A DNA stretch of 64,000 nt from Actibacterium ureilyticum (GCF_002285435.1 NZ_NSBT01000007.1:2501-66500), one strand, 5' to 3'. Counted from the first letter of the stretch, positions 10,006-18,390 are shown. Notes: a model not told the origin generated them from the sequence alone. Numbers and translations are program-made.

Positions 10006-11349
10006 TCAGGGGAACGGGTGGGGATCGCGGTTCAATTCAACCTGTGTGAGGCCCAGATGCGGCGCGGCCTGTTCCAGCCGTCTGAGGTCATCGGGAATGG
10101 CCAGACCGCTGTAAAGCGGCTGAAGCCCCGGCACGACAACCTTGCCCACGGCCAGACCCAGTTGCGCCGCATCCATCCCGGTCATGTCGAACCACACCGG
10201 TATGTGCCCGGCCGCGCCGACCCGTTCCAGCAGCGCCTCGAGCGTTGCCGTGGACGTGTCGCCGTTCGGGAAATCGGTGTGGTATTCGGCGACGTCCCCC
10301 TCGGTCAGCCACCAGAACGCGGGCTTGCGCACCGGGTCCAGATAGAATTCGGCGTGTTCCAGGAAGTTCGAGATATCCTCGAACGCGACGGGCCGTGCGC
10401 CCAGAAGCCGCTGTTGCGCCAGATAGGTCCAGCAGTGGATCGACTCGCACACCGCCTTGGTCACGGCCTGATCCAGGGTCGGTTTGCAGGACGCCCCGAT
10501 GCAGAACACCGTGTCATCGCTGTTGGACAGCACCACCAGGATGGTCGGAATGTCGATATCCACGCGCATGTCAAAGACCCGCAGCCGGTGCGACGGGCTG
10601 TTCATCAGGGCACGCACCTGGCGCGGCAGCGACAGCGTGTCCAGCTGCGACGCGGGCAGGGCATCGGGCGCGCGGCGCAGCATCCAGTGACAGGCGAAGG
10701 CGTCACGTTCGATCACCTCGCACAGACCGCCAAGGCGGGCGGCGTCGATATCCTGGCCGGCGGCGATCCCGTTCGATGTGTTGTGCGACAACAGCTCGTG
10801 ATCATGCGCCATGTGATAGTTGAAGACGACCGATTGCGCCGCAAGCCAGACCGGCGCGCCATCCAGAAGCGACGTGCCGCGCACCCAGCCCCGGGGCAGG
10901 TCGGGGTCATAATCGTGGAAAAAGACCTCGGGGTCTGCCAGCATCTCGGGCGAGAACCGGATCAGCCTGCGCATGATGGTGTCGTCGATCTGCAAGCTGT
11001 CGCATGTGCCATGGACGATCGCGTCCTCGGGGTAGATCGCCGCGCTGTAGCGTTCGACGGATTCGCCCACCGCCGCCCACAGCGTATCGACCGGATTGCA
11101 TCCCAGCGCGCCGCCGCGAATGGCTTTCTCGCTCGCGCGGCTGCGCCCCCGGCGCAGGCGTCGGACATCCGCAAGCGAGGCGCTGTATTGATGGAACCGC
11201 GGCAGACCCTGCGGCACCGGGGTTTCGACAATGGTCTTGATCAGCCCGAACCGGGGATGCGTCGCCCGGGCAATCGTGTCGCGCAGCGCATCGGGAAGGG
11301 CAAAGCCGTCGATGCGCTTGATATCGGCAAGCTCAATCGTTGTAGTCAC
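10006..11349 (-). CDS. YcaO-domain cyclodehydratase (TOMM D protein)
   Basis: A 447-residue YcaO protein. It uses ATP to activate the peptide backbone amide so that a Cys, Ser or Thr side chain closes to an azoline. The ATP and Mg site is visible as GESVERYSAA (about 95-104) and SNGIAAGQDIDAARLGGLCEVIERDAF (about 192-218), with the Glu residues that bind nucleotide. The C-terminus ends PHPFP, matching the proline-rich tail seen in peptide-modifying YcaO enzymes. It starts with GTG at 11349 and overlaps the E1-like gene by 17 bases. It is not fused to the E1-like domain, so the two should work as a complex. Confidence 0.93.
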   Translation of the reverse strand: MTTTIELADIKRIDGFALPDALRDTIARATHPRFGLIKTIVETPVPQGLPRFHQYSASLADVRRLRRGRSRASEKAIRGGALGCNPVDTLWAAVGESVERYSAAIYPEDAIVHGTCDSLQIDDTIMRRLIRFSPEMLADPEVFFHDYDPDLPRGWVRGTSLLDGAPVWLAAQSVVFNYHMAHDHELLSHNTSNGIAAGQDIDAARLGGLCEVIERDAFACHWMLRRAPDALPASQLDTLSLPRQVRALMNSPSHRLRVFDMRVDIDIPTILVVLSNSDDTVFCIGASCKPTLDQAVTKAVCESIHCWTYLAQQRLLGARPVAFEDISNFLEHAEFYLDPVRKPAFWWLTEGDVAEYHTDFPNGDTSTATLEALLERVGAAGHIPVWFDMTGMDAAQLGLAVGKVVVPGLQPLYSGLAIPDDLRRLEQAAPHLGLTQVELNRDPHPFP

Positions 11350-12319
11350 GCTCTGCCGCCTCCCATGTCAGGCGGCCGGTGCGCAGGGGGGCGCCCGGGG
11401 CGAAATCGGGACGGGTGCCGCACACAGGGCATCGCGGCGCCTTGAGCACGATCCCGGCCTCGAACGTGCCCGAAAGCAATTCCTGTTCGCGCACCATGCC
11501 CAGCGGGGCCGTGTGTTCCATCCCCGACAGGTGCGCAATCATAAGCGCGACGGCATTGGCCGCGGCGGTCGTGGCGACGATCGCACTGGGCACGGCACGG
11601 GACGGGGCCAGCGGATCTGCTGGGGCGGCGGGGGCCGACAGCCAATCCTCGATCGCCCGGCCTGCCCGGCCATGGGCCGCGCGCCGTTCGAACAGACAGG
11701 TGTAGCACGCCGCCTCGCGGCCGCGACACAGCGGACCGGCAACCGCCCGTGTCTGATCGACATAGGCAAAGACATAAGGCAGCCCGCTATCGGCAAGCCG
11801 CGCGTTCTGGTCGCTGAAAAATGCGTGGTCCCAGGTATCGGCGCAGACCATCGCGGCATCCGCCGTTTCCAGGCCGCGATCCTCGGCGGCGGCGATGGCA
11901 CCGATATCGCAGGCGTGGCGCCGAACGCTGTCGGCCACGCGCCCTTGACCGATGATCGAGAAGACGGGCTGTGCCAGCGTGGCCGCTTCGACCCGTTCGG
12001 GATCGTCGCCAAGCACGTTCTGAAACGCGCGCCGCGCCAGGTCGAGGGATTGGACAACCATGTCGTTGCTCCATGTCAGCGGGGTATCGATAAGCACACC
12101 GCGATCCTTCAGCGCCTGGCCACCGGGCGTGGCGCTGTCGATGGCGCCGGACCGCAGCGCGTCGGCCAGTTGCGGGTTGTCCCGCAGGGCGAAGCTGTCG
12201 ATGGCGCTGCGAAACATCAGGCGGGTCTGGTGTTCAAGGCCCCGCTCTGTTCCATCGTCGAATTCCGACGAGACGCGTGCCGAAAGCTGACGAACATCCA
12301 GAGCGGGGTGCAGGTGCAT
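11333..12319 (-). CDS. E1/ThiF-like TOMM partner protein (leader-peptide binding, C protein)
   Basis: A 328-residue protein of the ocin-ThiF-like (TOMM leader-binding) group. A Rossmann-like centre runs from about residue 116 to 190 (VFSIIGQGRVADSVRRHA, later MVCADTWDHAFFSDQN). Two CxxC pairs, CYTC at 205-208 and CPVC at 297-300, would hold the structural zinc typical of this family. The N-terminal 80 residues have little similarity to anything I know and are the likely leader-recognition part. It acts with the YcaO protein, which needs it for efficient cyclodehydration. I chose the ATG at 12319, 10 bases after the precursor stop, because upstream codons would run into the precursor gene. Confidence 0.85.
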   Translation of the reverse strand: MHLHPALDVRQLSARVSSEFDDGTERGLEHQTRLMFRSAIDSFALRDNPQLADALRSGAIDSATPGGQALKDRGVLIDTPLTWSNDMVVQSLDLARRAFQNVLGDDPERVEAATLAQPVFSIIGQGRVADSVRRHACDIGAIAAAEDRGLETADAAMVCADTWDHAFFSDQNARLADSGLPYVFAYVDQTRAVAGPLCRGREAACYTCLFERRAAHGRAGRAIEDWLSAPAAPADPLAPSRAVPSAIVATTAAANAVALMIAHLSGMEHTAPLGMVREQELLSGTFEAGIVLKAPRCPVCGTRPDFAPGAPLRTGRLTWEAAERDYND

Positions 12320-12329
12320 GGCAGGTGTC

Positions 12330-12527
12330 CTAGCCGCGAACGCTTGAGGCCAGATCGCAGAAGACGGTGCAGAAATCGGGCGACTGCGTATCGCCGCCGC
12401 CCCCACCGCCACCGCCGCCGCCAAAGGTCGCGCCCTGATCCTGATAGACGCGCGGATTGGCGATTGCCGGCGCCGGATCGAAGGCGTCGTTATAGCTTTC
12501 CACGATTTCGTTGGTGTCTTTGTTCAT
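12330..12527 (-). CDS. TOMM-type RiPP precursor peptide with a Gly10 spacer
   Basis: A 65-residue peptide and the likely substrate of the operon. Residues 1-35 are an acidic, Asn-rich leader (starting MNKDTNEIVESYNDAFD). Residues 36-45 are ten consecutive glycines. Residues 46-65 are the putative core, DTQSPDFCTVFCDLASSVRG, with Cys53, Cys57, Thr47, Thr54, Ser49, Ser61 and Ser62 as ring-forming candidates and Asp46, Asp51 and Asp58 as targets for the PCMT-like enzyme. Microcin B17 precursor also has a polyglycine tract between its leader and its modified part. I chose the ATG at 12527 because GGAG lies 8 bases upstream; a longer frame to 12599 has no such site. The cleavage point is not known. 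Confidence 0.88.
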   Translation of the reverse strand: MNKDTNEIVESYNDAFDPAPAIANPRVYQDQGATFGGGGGGGGGGDTQSPDFCTVFCDLASSVRG

Positions 12528-12850
12528 CGAAAATTCTCCGGTTTTGGGGGGTGGCCGGACGACCCGCGCCGACCCCGATCGGTGACGTATTCGCTTCACT
12601 TAATGCAGAGACGGAAGGCCGTAATCTGGCGCTTCCCCCTTCACGCTAGCAAAGGTTTCGATCAACGAAGGAATAAACCTAAGGGAGAGTTTCGATGCGC
12701 GACTTCATGCCAAAGCGGCAAATCCGCGCAGCGATTTTCCGCCACGGCAGGGGCGCGGGTTGGCGGATGACGCTTGACCGGCGCCGTTCCCGGCGATTCG
12801 ACCGCGCAGTTTGAATGGCCGGCCCGGGGCCGGTTCCAGAATCGGTTGCG
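12528..12850. promoter_or_regulatory. Intergenic region upstream of the RiPP operon
   Basis: This 323-base gap lies between the RiPP precursor and the end of ggpS, both on the minus strand, so it should hold the RiPP operon promoter. It is AT-richer than its surroundings at 12650-12700. I see no convincing -35/-10 pair. A 39-codon plus-strand frame (12695-12814, Arg-rich) is preceded by a GGGAG-like site but is not convincing. A short GC palindrome at 12819-12833 could help end ggpS transcription but has no T-run. Confidence 0.4.
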
Positions 12851-14341
12851 TCAGGCGGCCGAGGCGACGGTCTTGGAGGTTGCTGTCTTCAGGCGGCCCG
12901 GTTTCCAGTTCTGGACCGGGTTCGATTGCACCACCTCGCGCAGGCTGGACATGCGCGTCAGCCGTTCGTCGCGCGGCATGTTCAGCGCCGTCAGGATCGC
13001 GCTGTCCATCGAGCGGTTCGAAAACGGGTTGGTCAGCACCGCGCTTTCCAATTCGACCGCGGCACCGGCGAATTCGGACAGGACCAGCACACCGTCCCCA
13101 TCGACGCGTGCGGCGATGAATTCCTTGCACACCAGGTTCATGCCATCGGCCAGCGGCGTGATCCAGGCGACATCCGCCGCGCGGTAATAGGACACCAGAT
13201 CCACGAACGGGATCGCCCGCGAGATCAGCGCGATGGGCTGCCAGTCCAGCGTCCCGAAGCGCCCGTTGATCCGACCGGCGGCCTGTTCCAGGTCGCCCTG
13301 GATATCCTCATACGCGGTCATGTTGCGGTTGGCCGACACCGATACATGCATCAGGCGCACCTTGCCGATCAGGTTCGGGTTGGCCTCCAGCACGCGTTCA
13401 AAGCTTTCCAGCTGCTCGATCCCGCCCTTGGTATAGTCGGTGCGCCCGACCGACAGGATCAGCTGCGTCTCGCCCAGCTCTTCGCGGATGGCGGCGGCTT
13501 TCTCGACGGCTTCGTCGGATTGCGCGTTCTCGGTGATATAGTCGACATCGACGCCCACCGGCGCGACGCTGACCGAGATGCTGCGCCCGTCATAGCGCAG
13601 CTCGGACGGCATCATGCGTTCGATCAGCGCGGTGCCTTCGGAAATCCACTTGTCGGGCACCCGCTCGCGGCCCACGGATTCGACATCGAACAGGCTGCGG
13701 GCGACGGATGCGAAATTTGCGGCATAGCGGGGGATGTGGAACCCCACATCGTCACAGGCCAGCAGGCTTTCGATGATCTCCTTGCGCCAGGGCAGCACGT
13801 TGAAGGCATCCGCCGACGGGAAGGGCGTGTGGTGGAAAAAGGCGATGCGCAGATCGGGGCGCAGCTTGCGCAGGTAACCGGGCACCAGCCACAGGTTGTA
13901 ATCATGCACCCAGACCAGCGCGCCCTCGGCCGCTTCGGCGGCGGCGGCCTCGGCGAAGGTCCAGTTCACCTCGCGGAAATTGGGCCAGTCCACGGGGTCG
14001 TAGTTATAGCGTTCCTTGAAATTGTGCAGGATGGGCCAGAACGCCTCTTTCGAGGTGACGTGATAGAATTCCCGCACCTGATGCGGCGACAAGGGCAGGC
14101 GCGACACCGAATATTTGCCATAGGCATCGTCGATCTCGATCACCTGTTCGAAATCGGGGTTTGACGGGTCCTCGGCCAGTTTCCACGCCACCCAAGCGCC
14201 GTGATCCACCGCCCCGAAGAAGCTTTTGAGCGTCGGGACGATCCCGTTGGGGCTGGTGTTTTCCTTCAGGACGATACGGCCGTTTTCCTCGACCTCTTCA
14301 TAGGGCTGGCGGTGATAGACGATGACAAGATCGGACGACAT
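12851..14341 (-). CDS. ggpS: Glucosylglycerol-phosphate synthase
   Basis: A 496-residue GT20 glycosyltransferase that joins glucose from a nucleotide sugar to glycerol 3-phosphate. It is closer to GgpS than to trehalose-phosphate synthase OtsA. The N-terminal TSPNGIVPTLKSFF (29-42), WVAWK, FYHVTSKEAFWPILHNF (about 91-107) and DVGFHIPRYAANF are GgpS-type segments as I remember them from cyanobacterial GgpS. Family motifs include WVHDYNLWLVPGYLR, FFHHTPFPSADAFNVLPWR and DGMNLVCKEF. It sits 15 bases after the phosphatase gene and downstream of gpsA, which supplies the acceptor. Confusion with otsA is the main alternative, but the gpsA link argues for glucosylglycerol. Confidence 0.88.
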   Translation of the reverse strand: MSSDLVIVYHRQPYEEVEENGRIVLKENTSPNGIVPTLKSFFGAVDHGAWVAWKLAEDPSNPDFEQVIEIDDAYGKYSVSRLPLSPHQVREFYHVTSKEAFWPILHNFKERYNYDPVDWPNFREVNWTFAEAAAAEAAEGALVWVHDYNLWLVPGYLRKLRPDLRIAFFHHTPFPSADAFNVLPWRKEIIESLLACDDVGFHIPRYAANFASVARSLFDVESVGRERVPDKWISEGTALIERMMPSELRYDGRSISVSVAPVGVDVDYITENAQSDEAVEKAAAIREELGETQLILSVGRTDYTKGGIEQLESFERVLEANPNLIGKVRLMHVSVSANRNMTAYEDIQGDLEQAAGRINGRFGTLDWQPIALISRAIPFVDLVSYYRAADVAWITPLADGMNLVCKEFIAARVDGDGVLVLSEFAGAAVELESAVLTNPFSNRSMDSAILTALNMPRDERLTRMSSLREVVQSNPVQNWKPGRLKTATSKTVASAA

Positions 14342-14356
14342 GGGCGGTTTCCCTGT

Positions 14357-15142
14357 TCAGGCGGCGTTGCGGTGCAGAAGGTCGAGGGCAAGGATCGCCT
14401 CGGCAATCCCCGCCGCCCCTTCGCCGGTGGCGAAATGTACGTGATCCTGCCCCGCCAGCGCGGCGATCAGCCCCTGTTCGGAGTTGCCGACGGCGACCGC
14501 CGGAACCCCCAGCGACAGCATCGACAGGTCGTTCAGCGTATCGCCCGCCACCAAGCAGCGTTCGGGCGCCACACCCAGATGCACCAGAAGGCGCGACAGC
14601 GACGGCCCCTTGCTGATGCCCTTGGGCAGCACATCGAAATAGCGGTTGTCGGACACCAGCGCATCCAGGCCCAGACCGGCCACGATCCGCAATGCGGCGC
14701 GGTCGAACCGGTCGGGATCCATGTCATAGCTGACGCGATAGCGGAACCCGGTGGGCTGACGGCGCAGCCCGTCGATATCGGCAAGCGCGTCATGAACGCG
14801 CGGACCCGCGTCATTCCAGGCGGCGGCGATTTCGGCCTCGAGCGTGCGGATCGGGGTCAGGACATGATCGGCCCCGACCGCCGCGATGGTGGTGCCCACA
14901 TCGCCCACCACATAATCGGGGCGCGGCACGTCGCCATTGCGCGTCAGATCGCTGATGAACCCCGGGTCGCGCCCGGTGACGAAGATCAGCCCGACCGTAT
15001 CGCGGTTGTTGCCGATCCATTCATAAAGGTCCGCACGCGCGCCCGCCGATCCGCCCAGGAACGTCCCGTCAAGGTCGGTTGCCAGTACGAATTGCTTGTT
15101 CGACAGATCCTGTCTGTCTGCGGGGTCTGTTAGCTGTGTCAT
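14357..15142 (-). CDS. HAD-IIB family phosphatase, probably glucosylglycerol-phosphate phosphatase
   Basis: A 261-residue HAD hydrolase of the sucrose-phosphatase-like (IIB cap) type. The nucleophile motif is DLDGTFLGG at about 23-31, motif II is FVTGR, motif III Lys is in GISKGPSLSRLL, and motif IV is AGDTLNDLSML. It overlaps the stop of gpsA by 4 bases and precedes ggpS, so it very likely removes phosphate from glucosylglycerol phosphate to give the free osmolyte. The cyanobacterial phosphatase StpA belongs to another family, but fused bacterial GgpPS enzymes use a HAD-type domain, which fits this gene. The substrate is inferred from context. Confidence 0.83.
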   Translation of the reverse strand: MTQLTDPADRQDLSNKQFVLATDLDGTFLGGSAGARADLYEWIGNNRDTVGLIFVTGRDPGFISDLTRNGDVPRPDYVVGDVGTTIAAVGADHVLTPIRTLEAEIAAAWNDAGPRVHDALADIDGLRRQPTGFRYRVSYDMDPDRFDRAALRIVAGLGLDALVSDNRYFDVLPKGISKGPSLSRLLVHLGVAPERCLVAGDTLNDLSMLSLGVPAVAVGNSEQGLIAALAGQDHVHFATGEGAAGIAEAILALDLLHRNAA

Positions 15143-16281
15143 GCGAACCTTTCTGCAAGTTGCTGGATTGCCGTGTCAGAGGCCGGGTGATCGAAGGACA
15201 GTTCAAGCGCGCGCGGTTCGGCCTCGATCGGGCTGGCCCACAGCGCGGCGAAGGTCGCGCCAAGATCGGCGTCGTGGTGCAGGATGGCACGCACCGCCTC
15301 GCAGATCGGCATCGACACGCCCACGCGCCGCGCCAGGTCGGTGACGGATCTGGCGTTCATCTCGCCCTCGACCACGACGGGGCGGCCGTCGAAACAGGCC
15401 GCGCGCGGTGTTCCACCGCCCAGTTGAAGCCCAAGCGACATGTTGCGCGATGTCGCGCTGGAGCAGGTCAGCGTCAGATCCCCCATCCCCGACAGGCCGG
15501 TCACCGTCTCGCGGCGCCCGCCCAAAGCCTCGGCCAGGACCTTCATCTCGTCCACGCCACGGGTGATCAGCGCGGCGCGCGTGTTTTCGGCAAAGCCCGC
15601 GCCGGTCAGCATGCCGCAGGCGATGGCGATGACATTCTTCACCGCGCCGCCGACCTCGACCCCCACCAGATCGTCCGAGACATAGGTGCGGAAGCTTTCG
15701 GTCGACAGCGACACCGCCATGCGCAGGGCGGGGCTTTCATCGGGGTCCAGCCGGTCGCGATGGGTAAAAGGAAAGGCGACCGTCGCGGCGGTGGGATGCC
15801 CCAGCGCCGTTTCGGCCGCAAAGGTCGGCCCCGAGATACAGCCGACCGGGTTGCCGGTCAGCTCTTCCTCGGCGATCTGTGTCATCAGCAGGCCGGTTTC
15901 CGCCTCGATCCCCTTGGCGCAAAGCGCGATGGGAATGTCGGGTGTCAGGTGCGCGGCCGCTTGGGCGATTACCGCACGCACTGCGCGCGACGGCACGACC
16001 ACGGCCACCGCCTGGGCGCCGTCCAGCGCCGCGGCCATGTCATCCGTGGCTCGCAGCCCACGGGGCAGCGCGACATCGGGCAGGTGCTGCGGGCTCTGGC
16101 CCGTTTCGTTGATCGCCGCCACAACCGCCGGATCACGCCCCCAAAGCCGGGTCTGTGCCCCCGCCTTGGCAAAGGTGGCCGCCACCGCCGTACCCCACGA
16201 ACCGGCCCCCAGAACGGCGACTCGGGTATAGGGTTCGGGCTGATTGCGGCGTGACACCGGCGTGACCACTTGGTGCTTCAT
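15139..16281 (-). CDS. gpsA: NAD(P)-dependent glycerol-3-phosphate dehydrogenase
   Basis: A 380-residue GpsA-family enzyme that reduces glycerone phosphate to glycerol 3-phosphate. The nucleotide-binding motif VAVLGAGSWGTAVA is at about residues 21-34, CAKGIEAETG and GCISGPTFAAE follow, and the catalytic region shows GGAVKNVIAIACGM with the conserved Lys. About 20 extra residues precede the Rossmann fold, and the family is usually about 330 long. It is first in the osmolyte operon, and a housekeeping copy probably exists elsewhere in the genome. Its product is the acceptor for GgpS. Confidence 0.92.
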   Translation of the reverse strand: MKHQVVTPVSRRNQPEPYTRVAVLGAGSWGTAVAATFAKAGAQTRLWGRDPAVVAAINETGQSPQHLPDVALPRGLRATDDMAAALDGAQAVAVVVPSRAVRAVIAQAAAHLTPDIPIALCAKGIEAETGLLMTQIAEEELTGNPVGCISGPTFAAETALGHPTAATVAFPFTHRDRLDPDESPALRMAVSLSTESFRTYVSDDLVGVEVGGAVKNVIAIACGMLTGAGFAENTRAALITRGVDEMKVLAEALGGRRETVTGLSGMGDLTLTCSSATSRNMSLGLQLGGGTPRAACFDGRPVVVEGEMNARSVTDLARRVGVSMPICEAVRAILHHDADLGATFAALWASPIEAEPRALELSFDHPASDTAIQQLAERFA

Positions 16282-16765
16282 GTTGTGTTTCGCTTTGTCT
16301 GGCTTGGGGAACGGTGGCCGGCGGCAGGCGGGAAAACAGGGTTCCCGATCAGGGTTTTATGTCGCTTACAGACCATTCATGTCGCTAACGGTATACTTCT
16401 TGTCTGCAAGGTCAATGCTGCAACTGCAAAAAAGTGCTGCCGGTGCGGAATGACCGCCGCAGCGCCGCCCGAATGGCGCCCGGTGGTCGCAAGCTGGGCG
16501 CCGCTGTCACAAATTCGGGCGCTGCGAGAACAAATGCGGGCCAGAACCGGGCCTGTGGCGGCGGGGCGCAGGGTAATGCATCATACCTTTGCGGTGCGAT
16601 GGGCGTGCGATCAGATGCCGTGCCGCCGGAAATTCCCCAGAGAAGTGAACGATTTGACCGGAATCGCCCAAGGTGGCGCGGACCCAGACACAAAATAGTT
16701 ACTGAATATAGTTATTGACGGATAACTATATTCCCTGTCACAAATCCCGTGACGGGAGGAATACG
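16282..16765. other. Divergent intergenic region between gpsA and the marR-TRAP operon
   Basis: This 484-base region separates two divergent operons. Open frames on both strands have low-complexity, shadow-like translations, so I call no gene. On the minus strand, TTGACC and TATACC (16410-16415 and 16390-16395, reverse complement) resemble promoter boxes for gpsA, but their 14-base spacing is too short to trust. The right end is AT-rich and carries the palindrome annotated separately. Confidence 0.5.
16706..16731. promoter_or_regulatory. 10-bp inverted repeat, candidate MarR operator
   Basis: The arms atatagttat (16706-16715) and ataactatat (16722-16731) are perfect inverted repeats around a 6-base spacer. 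The site lies 35 bases before the start of the MarR gene in a locally AT-rich stretch, where MarR-family proteins commonly bind and repress their own operon. A TTGACG that could serve as a -35 box begins at 16715 inside the repeat, so a bound dimer would block polymerase. Function is inferred. Confidence 0.6.
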
Positions 16766-17242
16766 ATGGCATCGACAGCGAACCAACAGACGCCCTGCCC
16801 CGAAGAAACGCCCAGCGACGCGGTCCTGCGCAGTTTCCTGGGCTATATGCTGAAGCGGACCTATCTGACCGCGCGACCCCTGGCGCTGGCGGGCATGACA
16901 CAGTTCGATCTGCGGGTGCCGTCGTTCAGCTGCCTGTCCCTGATCGTCGAAAATCCGGGGATCGCGCCCTCTGTCCTGGCGGAATGCCTGAAGATGGAGC
17001 GGTCGAACATTGTCGTCGTCATCGACGAGCTGGAATCCCGCGACCTGATCATCAGGCAAAGATCGAAAACAGACCGACGCCGGTACGAGCTGACCGCCAC
17101 CGTTCTGGGGCGGCATGTGCACGACCAGTCAGTCGAGGAAGTCCGCCGGCAGGAAGAGCGCCTGTTTGCCGGGATGACGGAGGAGGAGAGGGCGCAGATT
17201 TTCAAGCTGCTGAGCAAGATCGAAAGCTCGGCCCCTGATTGA
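16766..17242 (+). CDS. MarR-family transcriptional regulator, likely of hydroxycinnamate catabolism
   Basis: A 158-residue winged-helix protein. The recognition region reads GIAPSVLAECLKMERSNIVVVIDELESRDLIIRQRSKTDRRRYELTAT across about residues 72-117, with the typical wing DRRRYELT. It heads the operon of TRAP transporter and acyl-CoA genes and sits 37 bases before the first of them. MarR proteins of hydroxycinnamate loci (CouR and HcaR types) are released by the CoA thioester, a reasonable model here. The start at 16766 has GGGAGGA 5 bases upstream. A palindrome overlaps the presumed promoter. Confidence 0.88.
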   Translation: MASTANQQTPCPEETPSDAVLRSFLGYMLKRTYLTARPLALAGMTQFDLRVPSFSCLSLIVENPGIAPSVLAECLKMERSNIVVVIDELESRDLIIRQRSKTDRRRYELTATVLGRHVHDQSVEEVRRQEERLFAGMTEEERAQIFKLLSKIESSAPD

Positions 17243-17279
17243 ACCGGTGTCGCCGTAAGGGGCGACCAAGGGAGGATAC

Positions 17280-18383
17280 ATGACGACGAAACTCGTAACG
17301 CTGGCATTTGCCGGCGCGGTTGCGGCTGCCTGCGTGCCAGCCAAGGCGGACACGATCCGGGCCACAAGCGGCTTTGGCCCGTCCCATGTGCTGGCCACGG
17401 ATGTCTATCCCGAATTCGATGTGCGCCTGCGCGAGTTCACCGATGGCCGGTGGGACCTCAAGGACACGCCGTCGGGGCTGGTGGCCCCCAACGAGATGAG
17501 CGCGGGCCTGCGCGACGGGGTGACCGAGATGGGCACGCTGCTGATGCCCTATTTCCCCGCCGAATTCCCCGAGGCCGCGTTGCCGTCCGAGCTGTCGATC
17601 GTCGGCAGCAGCAACTTGGCGATCTCGTCCGCGGTGACCGAATACATTGCCACCTGCGATGAATGCCTGGCCGAATTCGCGGCCAACGGACAGGTGTATC
17701 TGGGCACCGATGCCACGCCGACCTATAACATCCTGTCGACCAAACCCGTGCGCAGCGTCGACGACCTGAAGGGCCTGCGCATCCGCACCGGTGCGCCGCT
17801 TTACGCGGGTTTCGTCGAGGCGCTGGGCGGCGAGCCCACGCAGATCCCGTCTTCCGAACTGTTCGAGTCGCTGAGCCAGGGTGTGATCGACGGCACCATG
17901 AGCGGCAATCACGAGATCATCGCGAACCGTCTGGGCGACGTGATCAAATACGTGACCGAGGTGGACGAGGGCGTCTTCAACGGGGCCGCCGACGCCACGG
18001 TTAGCAAGCTCTTGTGGGATCGCATGACGCCCGAGGACCGCGGCGCGCTGGCCCGCGCGGCGCAATATGGCACGGCCAAGGGGCTGGTGGCGTTCATGCG
18101 CGATGCCGCCGCCGCGCGCGCGGTCGAGGGCATTGAATTCATCGCGATGGATGACAGCCTGGCCGCCGCGAAAGAGGCCTATAACGCCGAACGGCTGGCC
18201 GCGGCGGCGGGGATCCTGACCGAACGCGGCGTGACCGACGCGCAGGCCAAGATCGACCGCTACATCGCGCTGGTCGAGAAATGGGAAGCCCTGGTCAGCG
18301 ACGACATGCCCTATGAAGAGCTGGCCGAGCTGCGCTACGCCGAGATCTTCTCGAAATTCGACATGGATGCCTACGGGTTCTGA
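17280..18383 (+). CDS. TRAP transporter substrate-binding protein (DctP family)
   Basis: A 367-residue periplasmic binding protein. The signal peptide is MTTKLVTLAFAGAVAAACVPAKADT with cleavage near residue 24. The mature protein has the DctP pattern, including the conserved IRTGAPLYAGFVEALGGEPTQIPSSELFESLSQGVIDG segment around residues 163-200, where the Arg would bind a carboxylate. The usual length is 320-370. It is followed by DctQ and DctM genes and, by context, should capture an aromatic acid such as a hydroxycinnamate, as TarP does in Rhodopseudomonas. The exact ligand is inference. Confidence 0.88.
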   Translation: MTTKLVTLAFAGAVAAACVPAKADTIRATSGFGPSHVLATDVYPEFDVRLREFTDGRWDLKDTPSGLVAPNEMSAGLRDGVTEMGTLLMPYFPAEFPEAALPSELSIVGSSNLAISSAVTEYIATCDECLAEFAANGQVYLGTDATPTYNILSTKPVRSVDDLKGLRIRTGAPLYAGFVEALGGEPTQIPSSELFESLSQGVIDGTMSGNHEIIANRLGDVIKYVTEVDEGVFNGAADATVSKLLWDRMTPEDRGALARAAQYGTAKGLVAFMRDAAAARAVEGIEFIAMDDSLAAAKEAYNAERLAAAAGILTERGVTDAQAKIDRYIALVEKWEALVSDDMPYEELAELRYAEIFSKFDMDAYGF

Positions 18384-18390
18384 TGATCCT

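Noticed and set aside
12393-12422. GC-rich tandem run that looks like a simple repeat
   Set aside because: It is the Gly10 codon run (mixed GGC, GGT and GGG codons) inside the precursor gene, not a separate repeat element.
12695-12814. 39-codon plus-strand frame (Arg-rich) upstream of the RiPP operon
   Set aside because: It has a GGGAG-like site, but it is short, Arg-rich, faces away from the operon and has no recognisable partner. It could still be a leader peptide.
16270-16698. Overlapping open frames on both strands in the gpsA-marR gap
   Set aside because: Neither translation has a plausible composition, ribosome site or motif, and the right end carries regulatory sequence instead.
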